Shown here one piece after another: positions 17,684-25,882 of a stretch of DNA of 64,000 bases. Each line of letters opens with the position of its first letter. Position 1 is the stretch's first letter. The notes beneath the pieces were generated by a model. It ran no database searches. It was not told the origin of the DNA and saw only the letters and a program-made list of their open reading frames with translations. Made by a program: the position numbers and the translations under genes. Source of the DNA: RBG-13-68-16 sp041494245 (GTDB taxonomy: Bacteria > Acidobacteriota > Thermoanaerobaculia > Thermoanaerobaculales > Thermoanaerobaculaceae); the NCBI GenBank assembly GCA_041494245.1, contig JBGQAK010000006.1, positions 62,001 through 126,000 on the forward strand, given 5' to 3'.

Positions 17684-18848
17684 CGACTCGAAGGGAAGGA
17701 CGGGGCCCTCGATCACCATGGCCGACGACTCGGCCCCAGCCACGATCAAGGTCGTGGGCATCGGAGGCGGCGGCAGCAACGCCGTCAACCGCATGATCGC
17801 GGCCGGGATCAAAGGGGTCGAGTTCATCGCCATCAACACCGACGGCCAGGCCTTGCGCTCGAGCAAGGCCGGGGTAAGGCTTCAGCTCCTGACGCCCAAC
17901 TCCCGGGGCAAGGCGCTCGGTGCCGGGTGCGACCCGGAGGCCGCCAACCGCGCCGCCCTCGACAAGACCGACGAGCTGATCGAGTGCCTGGAGGGCGCCG
18001 ACATGGTGTTCATCGCCGCCGGCATGGGTGGAGGCACCGGTACGGGCGCCGCGCCGGTCATCGGGAGCCTGGCGCGGGACGCGGGGGCGCTCACGGTGGC
18101 GGTGGTCACCAAACCGTTCACCTTCGAGGGCTCGCGCAAGGCCCGCATCGCGGACAAGGGCATCGAGCAGCTCCGGACGTCGGTGGATACCTTGATCACG
18201 GTACCCAACTCGCGCCTGCTTCAGATGGTGGGCCCTGAGGTCTCCGTCGAGGAGGCGTTCCACCTCGCCGACGAGGCGCTGCGCAACGGCGTCCAGGGCA
18301 TCTCCGACATCATCAACGAGACCGGGATCATCAACCGCGACTTCGCCGATGTGGAGACGGTCATGCGAGGCGGAGGGATGGCGTTGATGGGGATCGGTCT
18401 AGGTCGCGGCGAGCATCGCGCCATCGAGGCGGCCCAGCAGGCGTTCTCCTCGCCGCTCCTCGAGGAGACCTCGCTCGAGGGCGCCCAGCGGGTACTGGTG
18501 AACTTCGTCGGCGGGCCCGACACCACGATCTCCGAGATCAACGACGCCGCCGAATACATCGCCAAACGCTGCTCCACCGAGTGCCTCTTCCTGTTCGGCT
18601 ACGGGCAGCGGGCCGAGCTGCAGGGCACGATCCAGGTCACCGTGGTGGCGACCGGGTTCGGCGCGACCGCCGAGGAGCGCCCCGCCCGCCCTAGCGAGCG
18701 CCTCGCCCCAAAGGAGCAGCACCCGGAGAAGCAGGCGGAGGTCGCGAGTCCGTACCTCCCGGCCAACCTGCCCAACGACTACGGCGTCAACGTCGGGAAC
18801 TTCTCGGAGTTCGACACCCCGACGTACCTGCGCCGACAGATGGACTAG
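17670..18848 (+). CDS. ftsZ: Cell division GTPase FtsZ
   Basis: Tubulin-like GTPase forming the Z ring. The protein, 392 aa from GTG at 17670, contains VVGIGGGGSNAVNRM, the tubulin signature GMGGGTGTGAAPV, the T7-loop segment NRDFADVETVM, and a flexible linker from about residue 330 ending in a conserved C-terminal peptide, FDTPTYLRRQMD, which binds FtsA. GTG at 17670 is preferred because AAAAGGGAGG lies just upstream; ATG at 17718 (MADDSAP) is an alternative. It is the last gene of the cluster. Confidence 0.94.
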   Translation: MITFDDSKGRTGPSITMADDSAPATIKVVGIGGGGSNAVNRMIAAGIKGVEFIAINTDGQALRSSKAGVRLQLLTPNSRGKALGAGCDPEAANRAALDKTDELIECLEGADMVFIAAGMGGGTGTGAAPVIGSLARDAGALTVAVVTKPFTFEGSRKARIADKGIEQLRTSVDTLITVPNSRLLQMVGPEVSVEEAFHLADEALRNGVQGISDIINETGIINRDFADVETVMRGGGMALMGIGLGRGEHRAIEAAQQAFSSPLLEETSLEGAQRVLVNFVGGPDTTISEINDAAEYIAKRCSTECLFLFGYGQRAELQGTIQVTVVATGFGATAEERPARPSERLAPKEQHPEKQAEVASPYLPANLPNDYGVNVGNFSEFDTPTYLRRQMD

Positions 18849-19227
18849 CCTCGCCGTACTCTTCCAGCCGCCCCCGGGGCACCACCCACCTCCCGGCGCC
18901 CCGGGGCGGCACCCCTCCCCCAATTGAAAACCCGCGAGTCCTCCCCCGTCGGTACGTCTACGTCGCAGTTCGACAAGGACTTGAGTTTCGCACCGCAGAC
19001 GGTTGCATGGCGGAGTCAATCTCACGTAAAGTTCGCGCACCCGGGCGGTTCGTCGGTTGGACGTATCGATGCGTTCGTCGTGGAGGACCCCTCCCCGCAT
19101 CGCCGTGCGCCGGCCGGACCCCACTCCGCCAGCGGTGAACCACCGCTGGGTCTCGCTGCGCGATGGGATCCTTCTGCCGCCTGTGGCGGCATCAGGATGA
19201 CCTCGGTTCGCCAGCGGCGAACCGAGG
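18849..19227. other. Hairpin-rich non-coding spacer between ftsZ and a convergent gene
   Basis: No credible gene was found. Besides the repeat at 18867-18910, perfect hairpins lie at 19129-19149 (CCAGCGGTG, loop AAC, CACCGCTGG), 19175-19191 (TGCCGCC, loop TGT, GGCGGCA) and 19199-19229. The core CGCCAGCGG followed by GAACC occurs in both the first and last of these. Confidence 0.6.
18867..18910 (+). terminator. GC-rich inverted repeat after ftsZ
   Basis: GCCGCCCCCGGGGC (18867-18880) can pair with GCCCCGGGGCGGC (18898-18910), leaving one bulged C and a 17-nt loop. It starts 19 nt after the ftsZ stop. No U-tract follows, so it may be a 3'-end stabiliser or a factor-dependent terminator. Confidence 0.5.
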
Positions 19228-19229
19228 TC
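19199..19229. terminator. Perfect 14-bp hairpin between convergent genes
   Basis: GACCTCGGTTCGCC (19199-19212), loop AGC, GGCGAACCGAGGTC (19216-19229). It overlaps the stop codon of the zinc-ribbon gene and could end transcription from either side, although U-tracts are weak. Confidence 0.5.
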
Positions 19230-19677
19230 ACTTCTTCTTGAAAAGCGCGTCGAAGGCGGCCCGCGGGCTGGAGACGACCGTGCCGTCGGCGGCGTTGGTT
19301 GCGGGACGGTCGGAGGCGAACTCCTGCACCGTGTTGGGCGTGAACAGCTCGCAGGCGTTGCGCCTCGATTTGTTGGTGATGCGCTGCAGCACCGGCTTCC
19401 GGCACTCGTTGGGTTTCGAGGTGTCGAAGTGCACGCAGTTTGAGCACGTGTGGAGGTCGTTGCCGCACGACGAACAGGTGGCGTCAAAGGCGAGCGCGCC
19501 GCTAAGCTGCTGTCTGGTCCCGCACATCCGGCAGCGGAACACGGTTGCGGTGGGCGCCCCCAGGCCGCGGCCCCGCGGTCCCTCCGGGCGCTCGCGAGGC
19601 CTCTCCTCGGAGGGGCGCTGCTCCTCGCGGCGCTCCTCGTCCATGTAGCCACGCTGTCTGTATTTTCGGTCGGGCAT
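19228..19677 (-). CDS. Small zinc-ribbon protein of unknown function
   Basis: Unidentified 149-aa protein. The first 45 residues are highly charged and rich in Arg, Glu and Pro (low complexity). A cysteine-rich centre follows with pairs CRMC, CSSC and CSNC plus a further CR, which together suggest one or two zinc ribbons around residues 47-95. The tail ends in FDALFKKK. ATG at 19677 is chosen because AGAGGTGAGA precedes it; a GTG two codons upstream is possible. It converges on ftsZ. A role in RNA or protein binding is possible but not shown. Confidence 0.7.
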   Translation of the reverse strand: MPDRKYRQRGYMDEERREEQRPSEERPRERPEGPRGRGLGAPTATVFRCRMCGTRQQLSGALAFDATCSSCGNDLHTCSNCVHFDTSKPNECRKPVLQRITNKSRRNACELFTPNTVQEFASDRPATNAADGTVVSSPRAAFDALFKKK

Positions 19678-19692
19678 TCTCACCTCTTATAA

Positions 19693-20017
19693 CACAGACC
19701 CACTCCGAAGAAATCGCGGCCTTCAGACCTCCGAACCCATTGGCGGGACTGGCAATGCGCAGCCACCTTCGGCGGCAGGTGCGGGGACCACACCGGGCCG
19801 CGAGGCGATGGCCGCCAGCGAGCGCCGTGTGCCGTTCAGGTCGAGCGTTCCTCGAGCCGTAGGGCCTCCCTCAAACCGCCACCACACCCCACGTTCCTGT
19901 CCGTTTTCCCTCGCCCGAAGAGTATCACACCCCCGCGGGAACGGACACAACGTCATGCCGCACCCGGCTCGCCGGAATGAAGGACCTTCACCGCCGCCCC
20001 GCTCCTGATCTGCCGCA
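19693..20017. other. Non-coding spacer
   Basis: No supported gene. A minus-strand open stretch at 19723-19956 lacks family resemblance and a ribosome site. A weak minus-strand promoter-like pair (TTGTGT, 18 nt, GATACT, near 19919-19950) could drive the zinc-ribbon gene with a long leader, but the matches are poor. Confidence 0.4.
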
Positions 20018-22300
20018 CTACTTCTTCTTGATCAGTGGCAGGAGGCTGCTGGCGTCGTCGCTCCAGACCGGAAACGTTCGGCTCCCGTTCTCCCACTTTG
20101 CCTCCGGGTCGGCGACTCCCGGCGCAGACAGGAAGGCGGAGTTGCGGGTAAGCAGGATCCACAGGCTCCCCCAGGAACTGCCGTCATCGGCGCCCTTCTT
20201 CGCGACCTGCACCGCGGCGAGCCCGAAGTGGTGCGCGAGGCTCCACACCACGGGGGTGAGATCGAGGCCGCGGTTGGACACGTCGATGGCCAGCACACCA
20301 TCCGGGCGCAGGTGCCGAAGGTACACCTGGAACGCCTCCCTCGTCAGGAGGTGGACCGGGATCGCCCCGCTCGAGAACGCATCCACCGCGAGCACATCGA
20401 ACTGCTGGCTCTCCTCGCGCTCGAGGGACACCCGCGCGTCTCCGAGCACCACCTCCACGCTGGCCGGCGTGTCCTGGAGGTAGGTGAAGGGGCCGTCTCC
20501 CATGGCGAGCCTCACAACGTCCGGGTTGATCTCGTAGAAGCGCAGCACGTCGCCCTCACGGCCGTACGCCGCGATCGTGCCGACTCCGAGGCCAGCGACC
20601 CCGATACGTAGGTTGCCCCCGGCGGGAGCCGTGGCGGTTCGCCGGGGGTGGTGGAGGAGCGCGAGCGAGATCCCGCTCCCCTCACCATAGTACGATGTCG
20701 GGATCCTACGTTTCGCCTCCGATGCGTACTGGAACCCGTGCAGGATGCGCCCGTGGCGCAGCGAAAACGTGTGCCGGTCCGGGTCGCCCTCGTGTTCCTG
20801 CTCCACCTTGAGCACCCCGAAGAAGCCACGCGACATTGCGAGCGAGCCGGCCTCCACGGCCCTTATGTGGGCCCGCAGCACCACCGAGAGGAGCATCAGC
20901 GCCACTGCGATGCACGCCGTGGCGAGGAGGGAGCGACTTTGGGAGCGGGCGCGCCGCCCCAGCCAGAGCACCGCCACCAGTACCCCCCCCGCCGCCACAG
21001 CTTGCGGCCACAGGCGGGCGAGCGCCGGGCCCTGGAGCCCGGGCAGGACTAGGTAGGCCGACCCCGCAATCGCGGCGAGAAGCGCGGCGACCGCCGGCCA
21101 GACCTTGCCGGCCCGCAGCCAGGAGCCGTGGTCCTCCAGCAGCGCGAGCAGCGCGAGCAGGCCGCAGGCCGCGAGCCCGATGTGAAGCTCCCAGTATCCG
21201 AGGAAGAGCACCGGTGCGGCGATGCCAACGAACACGCCTCCCACGGCTCCCCCGAGCGCGATGAGCAGGTAGAACGACGTGAGATGAGCCGGGCTCGGCG
21301 CCCGGCGGGCGAGCTCGCCGTGGCAGACCATGCAGCAGCAGAAAAGCACGAACGACCACGCTCCGATCTGCAACGGCACCGGCACGTCCACCCCGTGGTA
21401 GAGGAGCAGGCAGGCCACGAACGCCGCGGCCACGAGCAGCGGGTGGAAGACTCCCCGGCCGTACCACCGCCGGCGATGGAAGCACACCACGAACGAGAGC
21501 AGGTAGAGCGAGAGCGGCAGGACCCACAGGAACGGGACCACCGCCACCTCCTGGCAGATTTGGTTGGTCACGGCGAGGAGCAGGATCGACGCCCCGGCTG
21601 GCAGGGCAAGCCAGAGCAGCCGCTGCCCGATGCCCGGCACCGGATCCGGCGCGGCGGGCCGCTCCTGGTGCGGCACCGGCGCCGCGCCCTCGGGTGCCTT
21701 GCCGACCCTTACGGCGCACGCACCGAACGTCCCGGCAAAGACGACAAAGTCGAGGCCCCAGATCCACGCTTGTGTGCGCAGGGGGAGCAGCGGCTCCACC
21801 AGGAACGGGTAGGAGAGCAGCGCCATCAGCGAGCCGAGGTTGGAGAGCGCGTAGAGGGGATACGGCGAGCGGCCCGGAAACACCCGCGAGAACCACGCCT
21901 GGAGCATCGGCGCGGTTGCCGAGAGCACCAGGTACGGCACGCCCACGCCGACGGCGAGAAGCGCGAGGATGTACGGGACCGGCGCGCTGTTCCCGGCGGG
22001 CCTCCAGCTCGCTGCGGGGAGCATCGGAGAGCGCCAAGCGAGCGCGTGCCAGGCGAGTGCCGCGACCGCGACCAGCAGTAGCGCCAGGTGGACGAAACGC
22101 CACCGGCGCGGGTGCGGGCCGCTGATCGCCACGTGCGCCCAAGCGTAGCCGCCCAGCAGCCCGACCTGGAAGAACAGCAGGCACGTGGTCCACACGGCCG
22201 GCGTCCCGCCGAACCACGGCAGGATCGCCTTGCCGATGACCAGTTGCACCTGGAACAGCAGGAAGGCGGCGAGGAAGGCGCTCACGGCGAACAGGGGCAT
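20018..22300 (-). CDS. Fused MFS-type membrane protein / spermidine synthase-like protein
   Basis: 760-aa fusion. Residues 1 to about 480 contain many hydrophobic segments beginning FAVSAFLAAFLLFQVQLVIG, with YPLYALSNLGSLMALLSYPF, as in the fused MFS/spermidine synthase family. The C-terminal part (about 500-750) is a SAM/decarboxylated-SAM Rossmann fold: GVAGLGVGTIAAYGREGD, FYEINPDVVRLA, VVLGDARVSLE and FDVLAVDAFSSGAIPVHLL. The aspartates expected for aminopropyl transfer (GDAR, VDAFS) are present, but whether polyamines are made is unknown. ATG at 22300. A TTGACA-like element lies at 22336-22341 on this strand. Confidence 0.8.
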   Translation of the reverse strand: MPLFAVSAFLAAFLLFQVQLVIGKAILPWFGGTPAVWTTCLLFFQVGLLGGYAWAHVAISGPHPRRWRFVHLALLLVAVAALAWHALAWRSPMLPAASWRPAGNSAPVPYILALLAVGVGVPYLVLSATAPMLQAWFSRVFPGRSPYPLYALSNLGSLMALLSYPFLVEPLLPLRTQAWIWGLDFVVFAGTFGACAVRVGKAPEGAAPVPHQERPAAPDPVPGIGQRLLWLALPAGASILLLAVTNQICQEVAVVPFLWVLPLSLYLLSFVVCFHRRRWYGRGVFHPLLVAAAFVACLLLYHGVDVPVPLQIGAWSFVLFCCCMVCHGELARRAPSPAHLTSFYLLIALGGAVGGVFVGIAAPVLFLGYWELHIGLAACGLLALLALLEDHGSWLRAGKVWPAVAALLAAIAGSAYLVLPGLQGPALARLWPQAVAAGGVLVAVLWLGRRARSQSRSLLATACIAVALMLLSVVLRAHIRAVEAGSLAMSRGFFGVLKVEQEHEGDPDRHTFSLRHGRILHGFQYASEAKRRIPTSYYGEGSGISLALLHHPRRTATAPAGGNLRIGVAGLGVGTIAAYGREGDVLRFYEINPDVVRLAMGDGPFTYLQDTPASVEVVLGDARVSLEREESQQFDVLAVDAFSSGAIPVHLLTREAFQVYLRHLRPDGVLAIDVSNRGLDLTPVVWSLAHHFGLAAVQVAKKGADDGSSWGSLWILLTRNSAFLSAPGVADPEAKWENGSRTFPVWSDDASSLLPLIKKK

Positions 22301-22351
22301 CGGACCACCGGCATGCTCGGCGCCCCGCGCCCCCCTGTCAAGCTCCCGTAA

Positions 22352-22516
22352 CGCCACACGGCCACGGAGCAGGTCAAGACCCAGGAGATCACGGAGCCGC
22401 TCCTGCGCTGGAAGGGGATCGAGGCGACGGAGAAGCTGGCCAGCTCTCAAAACGCAAAGGTGATGATCATCGGCGCTGGGAAGGACGGCCTGCCGCTGAT
22501 CCTCGATACAAAATAG
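22352..22516 (+). pseudogene. C-terminal remnant of an SPFH/prohibitin-family gene
   Basis: The frame 22352-22516 encodes about 54 residues ending LLRWKGIEATEKLASS, QNAKVMIIG and GKDGLPLILDTK before TAG. This resembles the C-terminal tail of bacterial prohibitin/SPFH proteins. There is no start codon, an in-frame stop (TAA at 22349) lies directly upstream, and the SPFH domain itself is absent. It looks like a decayed 3' end left by deletion. It sits divergently next to the MFS/spermidine synthase gene. Confidence 0.6.
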
Positions 22517-22543
22517 GCCAATGTCGACTCGCAGGGTGACCGA

Positions 22544-23005
22544 TTACCACCGGTGGAACGCCGGGTGGCCTTCCTTCACCGCGACGAAAACTCCACGGCA
22601 GGTTGCCGTGACCTTACCTGCCGCTTCCAGGGTCGCCTCCACGACCGCGCGGTCGGGGCTTGCCTCCACGACCCGGGCGCGCAGCAAGACCCCCCCGGTC
22701 GAGGGAGTCGGCCGCTTGAGCACCACCCTGTACTCGGCGGTCACGGTGCAGGGGGGCGCAGCGGATCCGCTCGCGGCCATCAGGTTATGGGCGGCGGTCC
22801 AGTTGCAGTGGCAGTCAAAGAGCGTTCCGATGATCCCGCCGTTGAGCACGCCGTCGAACGCCTCGTGGTGTCTGGAGGGCTGCCACTCGCACACCACCTC
22901 CTCGCCCTGCACGAAGCTCTTGATGCGCAGGCCGTCCTGATTGGCGGGCCCGCACCCGAAGCAGCGGGTGCTCGCCGCGTAGCGGTCCTGCAGACTCTCG
23001 CTCAC
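22544..23005 (-). CDS. PaaI-type hotdog-fold thioesterase
   Basis: Predicted acyl-CoA or related thioester hydrolase, 153 aa, cytosolic. The N-terminus has CFGCGPANQDGLRIKSF, a Cys-containing lead seen in this hotdog subgroup. The active-site-like segment FDGVLNGGIIGTLFDCHCNW contains the HGG-type motif in a variant form (LNGGI), followed by the long hotdog strand TAEYRVVLKRPTP. GTG at 23005 is chosen for GGGAGG 7 nt upstream; GTG at 23020 is the alternative. Substrate unknown. Confidence 0.75.
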   Translation of the reverse strand: MSESLQDRYAASTRCFGCGPANQDGLRIKSFVQGEEVVCEWQPSRHHEAFDGVLNGGIIGTLFDCHCNWTAAHNLMAASGSAAPPCTVTAEYRVVLKRPTPSTGGVLLRARVVEASPDRAVVEATLEAAGKVTATCRGVFVAVKEGHPAFHRW

Positions 23006-23053
23006 ATCAGACCTCCCCACGTCGCGTCAACGCGGCACCGGATCGTTTTCTTC

Positions 23054-24445
23054 TCACCCCTGCGGGAGGCGAACCTTGGTGCCCACGTTGTCGCGGATCC
23101 AGTGTTCGTCCAGCCACTCGAGCGGGTGTACCGAGGTGCCCTGCAGGAAGAACTCGAGGTGCAGGTGGTCCCCGCCGGCTAGGCCGGTGGCGCCGGTCAC
23201 TCCCAGGTGCTGCCCCTTCTCCACCGTCTCGCCCACCTTGACCGCGATGCTGGACATATGGCCGACCAGAGTTGCCAGGCCGTACCCATGGTCGAGGATC
23301 ACCGCGTTTCCGTAGATGGAGAGCCACCCTGCGAACACGACCCGTCCGGCGTTGGCCGCCGCCACCGGGGCGTGCTCCGTCGAGGCGAGGTCGAGTCCCA
23401 GATGGGTCTGGCGGTCCACCGGCTTGTCCCGGTAGATGTACGCGCGCGTCTCCGCGAAGCCGGCCCGTCGCTGGCTGTTGGGCATCTGGAGGAACGCTCC
23501 GCGCCAGAGGAACGCTGGCTCGGAGTTCTTCGCCAGCGCAGCGATCTGCGCGAGCGTGGCTCGCCGCAGGTTGCCGTTGATCCGCAGGTACTGATCGAGG
23601 AGGGTGCCGCTGCCGTCGAAACCGGGCGTCTGCGAGGCGATCTCGGGCACCACCTTCTCGAGGAAGGCATCGGTGAGCTCCAGCGTGTCGGCCCTGGGCG
23701 GCGCCTTCTTGAACAGGTCCACGAACGCCAACTCCGCCCTGTTGCCCGCCTCGTCCTCAGCGAAGAGCTTCACCTGCCCGACGTCGTCCAGCTCCCAGGG
23801 GAGCGCGAAGAGCGCGAAGCGCTCCCCGGCCCCGCCCCCGGGGAACGGGTAGGACACCGACTCCACCTTGCCCGCGCGCACCCCGGAGCGCGCCACGCCC
23901 TCGCCCACCCTGAAGACCACGACGCCCGCGCCCCCCTGGCGCACGTAGTGCTGCCGGGAGAGCAGCTCCACCCTAGGTGGGCGGAGCCGCACCTGCAGGC
24001 GCTTCTCCACCACGACCGAAGCCTTCGAGCGCAGCGGCCCCGCCATGCGGTCCGCGGTGGCCCGCAGCACGACCTCCCCCTCCTTGAGCCAGTCCTGGCT
24101 TCCCCGGCCCACGGTAGCCGCCAGCTCCGCCTCGGGGGTGAAGCGCCCGCGCGTGGGGCTGAACGCGTCCCGTCGCGGGAAGCTGCGCTCGGCGAGCACC
24201 GCCGTCCTCTCCCCCTGCACGAGCTCGAGCCTGACCGTGCCGAGGCCGCCCTTCCCCTCCGAGAAGCGCGCCGTCACCTTCGTGGCCTGCCCCACCGCAG
24301 CCCGCTCGCTCTCGATCACGATCGCGGGCGCCGGCCCCCGGCGCAGCGCCCCCCACGACAGGTAAGAGAGAACCACCAGCGCCACGACCACGACAACCCA
24401 CCGCCGGCTGCGCCGCTGGGTCCGTCCCAACGTCAACGTTGGCAA
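23054..24445 (-). CDS. Membrane-anchored M23/LytM-type metallopeptidase
   Basis: Predicted periplasmic peptidoglycan endopeptidase or activator. The 463-aa product has one N-terminal membrane segment (about 16-32), a long beta-rich region, and a C-terminal peptidase_M23 domain about residues 340-455. Zinc-ligand motifs HLGLDLA (HxxxD) and HLHLEF (HxH) are intact, so it may be catalytically active. It starts at TTG 24445, supported by GGGAGG 7 nt before; an ATG start is not available nearby. The AmpG-like permease gene lies directly upstream on the same strand, which suggests wall turnover. Confidence 0.82.
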   Translation of the reverse strand: MPTLTLGRTQRRSRRWVVVVVALVVLSYLSWGALRRGPAPAIVIESERAAVGQATKVTARFSEGKGGLGTVRLELVQGERTAVLAERSFPRRDAFSPTRGRFTPEAELAATVGRGSQDWLKEGEVVLRATADRMAGPLRSKASVVVEKRLQVRLRPPRVELLSRQHYVRQGGAGVVVFRVGEGVARSGVRAGKVESVSYPFPGGGAGERFALFALPWELDDVGQVKLFAEDEAGNRAELAFVDLFKKAPPRADTLELTDAFLEKVVPEIASQTPGFDGSGTLLDQYLRINGNLRRATLAQIAALAKNSEPAFLWRGAFLQMPNSQRRAGFAETRAYIYRDKPVDRQTHLGLDLASTEHAPVAAANAGRVVFAGWLSIYGNAVILDHGYGLATLVGHMSSIAVKVGETVEKGQHLGVTGATGLAGGDHLHLEFFLQGTSVHPLEWLDEHWIRDNVGTKVRLPQG

Positions 24446-24522
24446 GGTTCAGCCTCCCTCGCCGCCCGCCCGAGAGGCGGCGGAAAGCCGGAGTGTACGA
24501 CAGCCGGAGGGCCGCGCGGCGT

Positions 24523-25719
24523 TCAGGCAGGGTGCGAGGCCGGCGCCTTTTCTCTGATGCGCTTCCTGATCAGCGGGAGGAGGGAGAGGGTCGGAACGGT
24601 GATGACGGCCGTGAGGACGAAGTACGTCGAGTAGCCGAGCCGCTCGACGCCGATCCCCGAGAAGGCACCACCCACGTCGCGGGTCAGCGCGAACAGTGCC
24701 GACAGGAGCGCGTACTGCGTCGCGGCGTGCTCCTTGTCGCACAGATTCATCAGGAACGAGAGGAACGCCGAGGTCCCGAGCCCCTGCGTGAACGACTCCA
24801 GCATCGAGGCGACGTAGATGCTCTCCCGCGGCAGGGTGAAAGCCGCCACCGCCGCGTAGCCGAAGTGGGGCACGGCCTGAGCGATCCCGAGCCACAGCAG
24901 ACTGCGGAAGATGCCGTACCTCTTGACGAACCAGCCGCCAGCGACCGCGCCGAGGATCGTCAGCACCACGCCGAGCGTCACCGAGATGAGGCCGATCTCC
25001 TTGAGAGAGTACCCGCGGTCCACCCAGAACGGCTTGACCATCCTCCCGAGGAGCGAGTCCCCGAGCTTGAAGAGCGGGACGAAGAACAGCACCGGCAGCA
25101 TCTCCCACCGCAGAAGCCAGGCCAGCACGGGGCGGATCGGGTTGCGGCGCTCCTTCTGGTCCAGGGCCACGCGCGGGCTCGCGAACGCAACGACCGAGAG
25201 AACGAGGAAGAGCGCCGCCAGCGAGACCCAGAGCGGCGTCCACCCGGTGATCTCGGCCAGCGTCATCACGCCTCCTCCACCGACAAGGAGCGCGATGCGC
25301 GCCGCCGAGATGCGCACCCCGTTGATCGCTCCCGTCTCCTCCGGGGTCGAGACGTCCACCGCGTACGCGTCGATCGCGATGTCCTGGGTGGCAGATGCGG
25401 TCGTGAACGCCAGCAGCACGCCCCACAGCATCCACGAGGGGTGCCCGGCGTCCTGCGGGATGATCGCGAGCGCGGCGACCGCAAGCACCAGCAGGCACGC
25501 GGAGATCCACTGCTGGCGGGCGCCGTAGCGGTCGACCAGCGGCGCCCAGAGCATCTTCCAGGTCCAGGGGAGCGAGAGCAGGCTCATGAGCCCGATCTCC
25601 GTCAGGGAGACGCCGTGCACCCGGAAGTACACCGGCCAGACGTCGTAGGCGATGCCGAACGGGAGCCCCTCGGCGAAGTACAGCAGCGCGATCCAGGTCA
25701 GCTTGCGCCGAAGGCTCAT
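24523..25719 (-). CDS. AmpG-like MFS transporter (putative muropeptide permease)
   Basis: 398-aa, 12-segment MFS protein. AmpG-family hallmarks are LLYFAEGLPFGIAYDVWPV at the N-terminus, WKMLWAPLVDRYG between helices 2 and 3, and TQDIAIDAYAVD in helix 5. AmpG imports anhydro-muropeptides for recycling. Whether this one does is inferred from family and from the adjacent LytM-type peptidase; related transporters carry other solutes. ATG at 25719. Confidence 0.75.
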   Translation of the reverse strand: MSLRRKLTWIALLYFAEGLPFGIAYDVWPVYFRVHGVSLTEIGLMSLLSLPWTWKMLWAPLVDRYGARQQWISACLLVLAVAALAIIPQDAGHPSWMLWGVLLAFTTASATQDIAIDAYAVDVSTPEETGAINGVRISAARIALLVGGGGVMTLAEITGWTPLWVSLAALFLVLSVVAFASPRVALDQKERRNPIRPVLAWLLRWEMLPVLFFVPLFKLGDSLLGRMVKPFWVDRGYSLKEIGLISVTLGVVLTILGAVAGGWFVKRYGIFRSLLWLGIAQAVPHFGYAAVAAFTLPRESIYVASMLESFTQGLGTSAFLSFLMNLCDKEHAATQYALLSALFALTRDVGGAFSGIGVERLGYSTYFVLTAVITVPTLSLLPLIRKRIREKAPASHPA

Positions 25720-25809
25720 TGTCGGATTCTACCCGCTTCGCCGCGCGCGCCACTCGGCGGACGTCCGGCGCGTGGTGCCGCCGCCCTACCGGAGGGGTGC
25801 TCCCTTTGC

Positions 25810-25815
25810 TACGAT
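25810..25815 (+). promoter_or_regulatory. -10-like hexamer upstream of the SthA-like gene
   Basis: TACGAT, 68 bases before the ATG at 25883. No -35 consensus was found 17 nt upstream. It would give a leader of about 60 nt containing the GGGAGAG ribosome site. Confidence 0.35.
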
Positions 25816-25882
25816 TTCGGCATGGGACCGCGGGGGACGCCTCGCACCGTCACGCTCGCCCGGCGGCCAGGGAGAGACGCGG

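Noticed and set aside
19723..19956. 77-codon minus-strand ORF in the spacer before the spermidine synthase fusion
   Set aside because: No ribosome site, unusual composition and no recognisable motif.
24449..25753. 434-codon minus-strand frame overlapping the AmpG-like gene
   Set aside because: Arg/Pro/Gly-rich shadow in another frame of the transporter.
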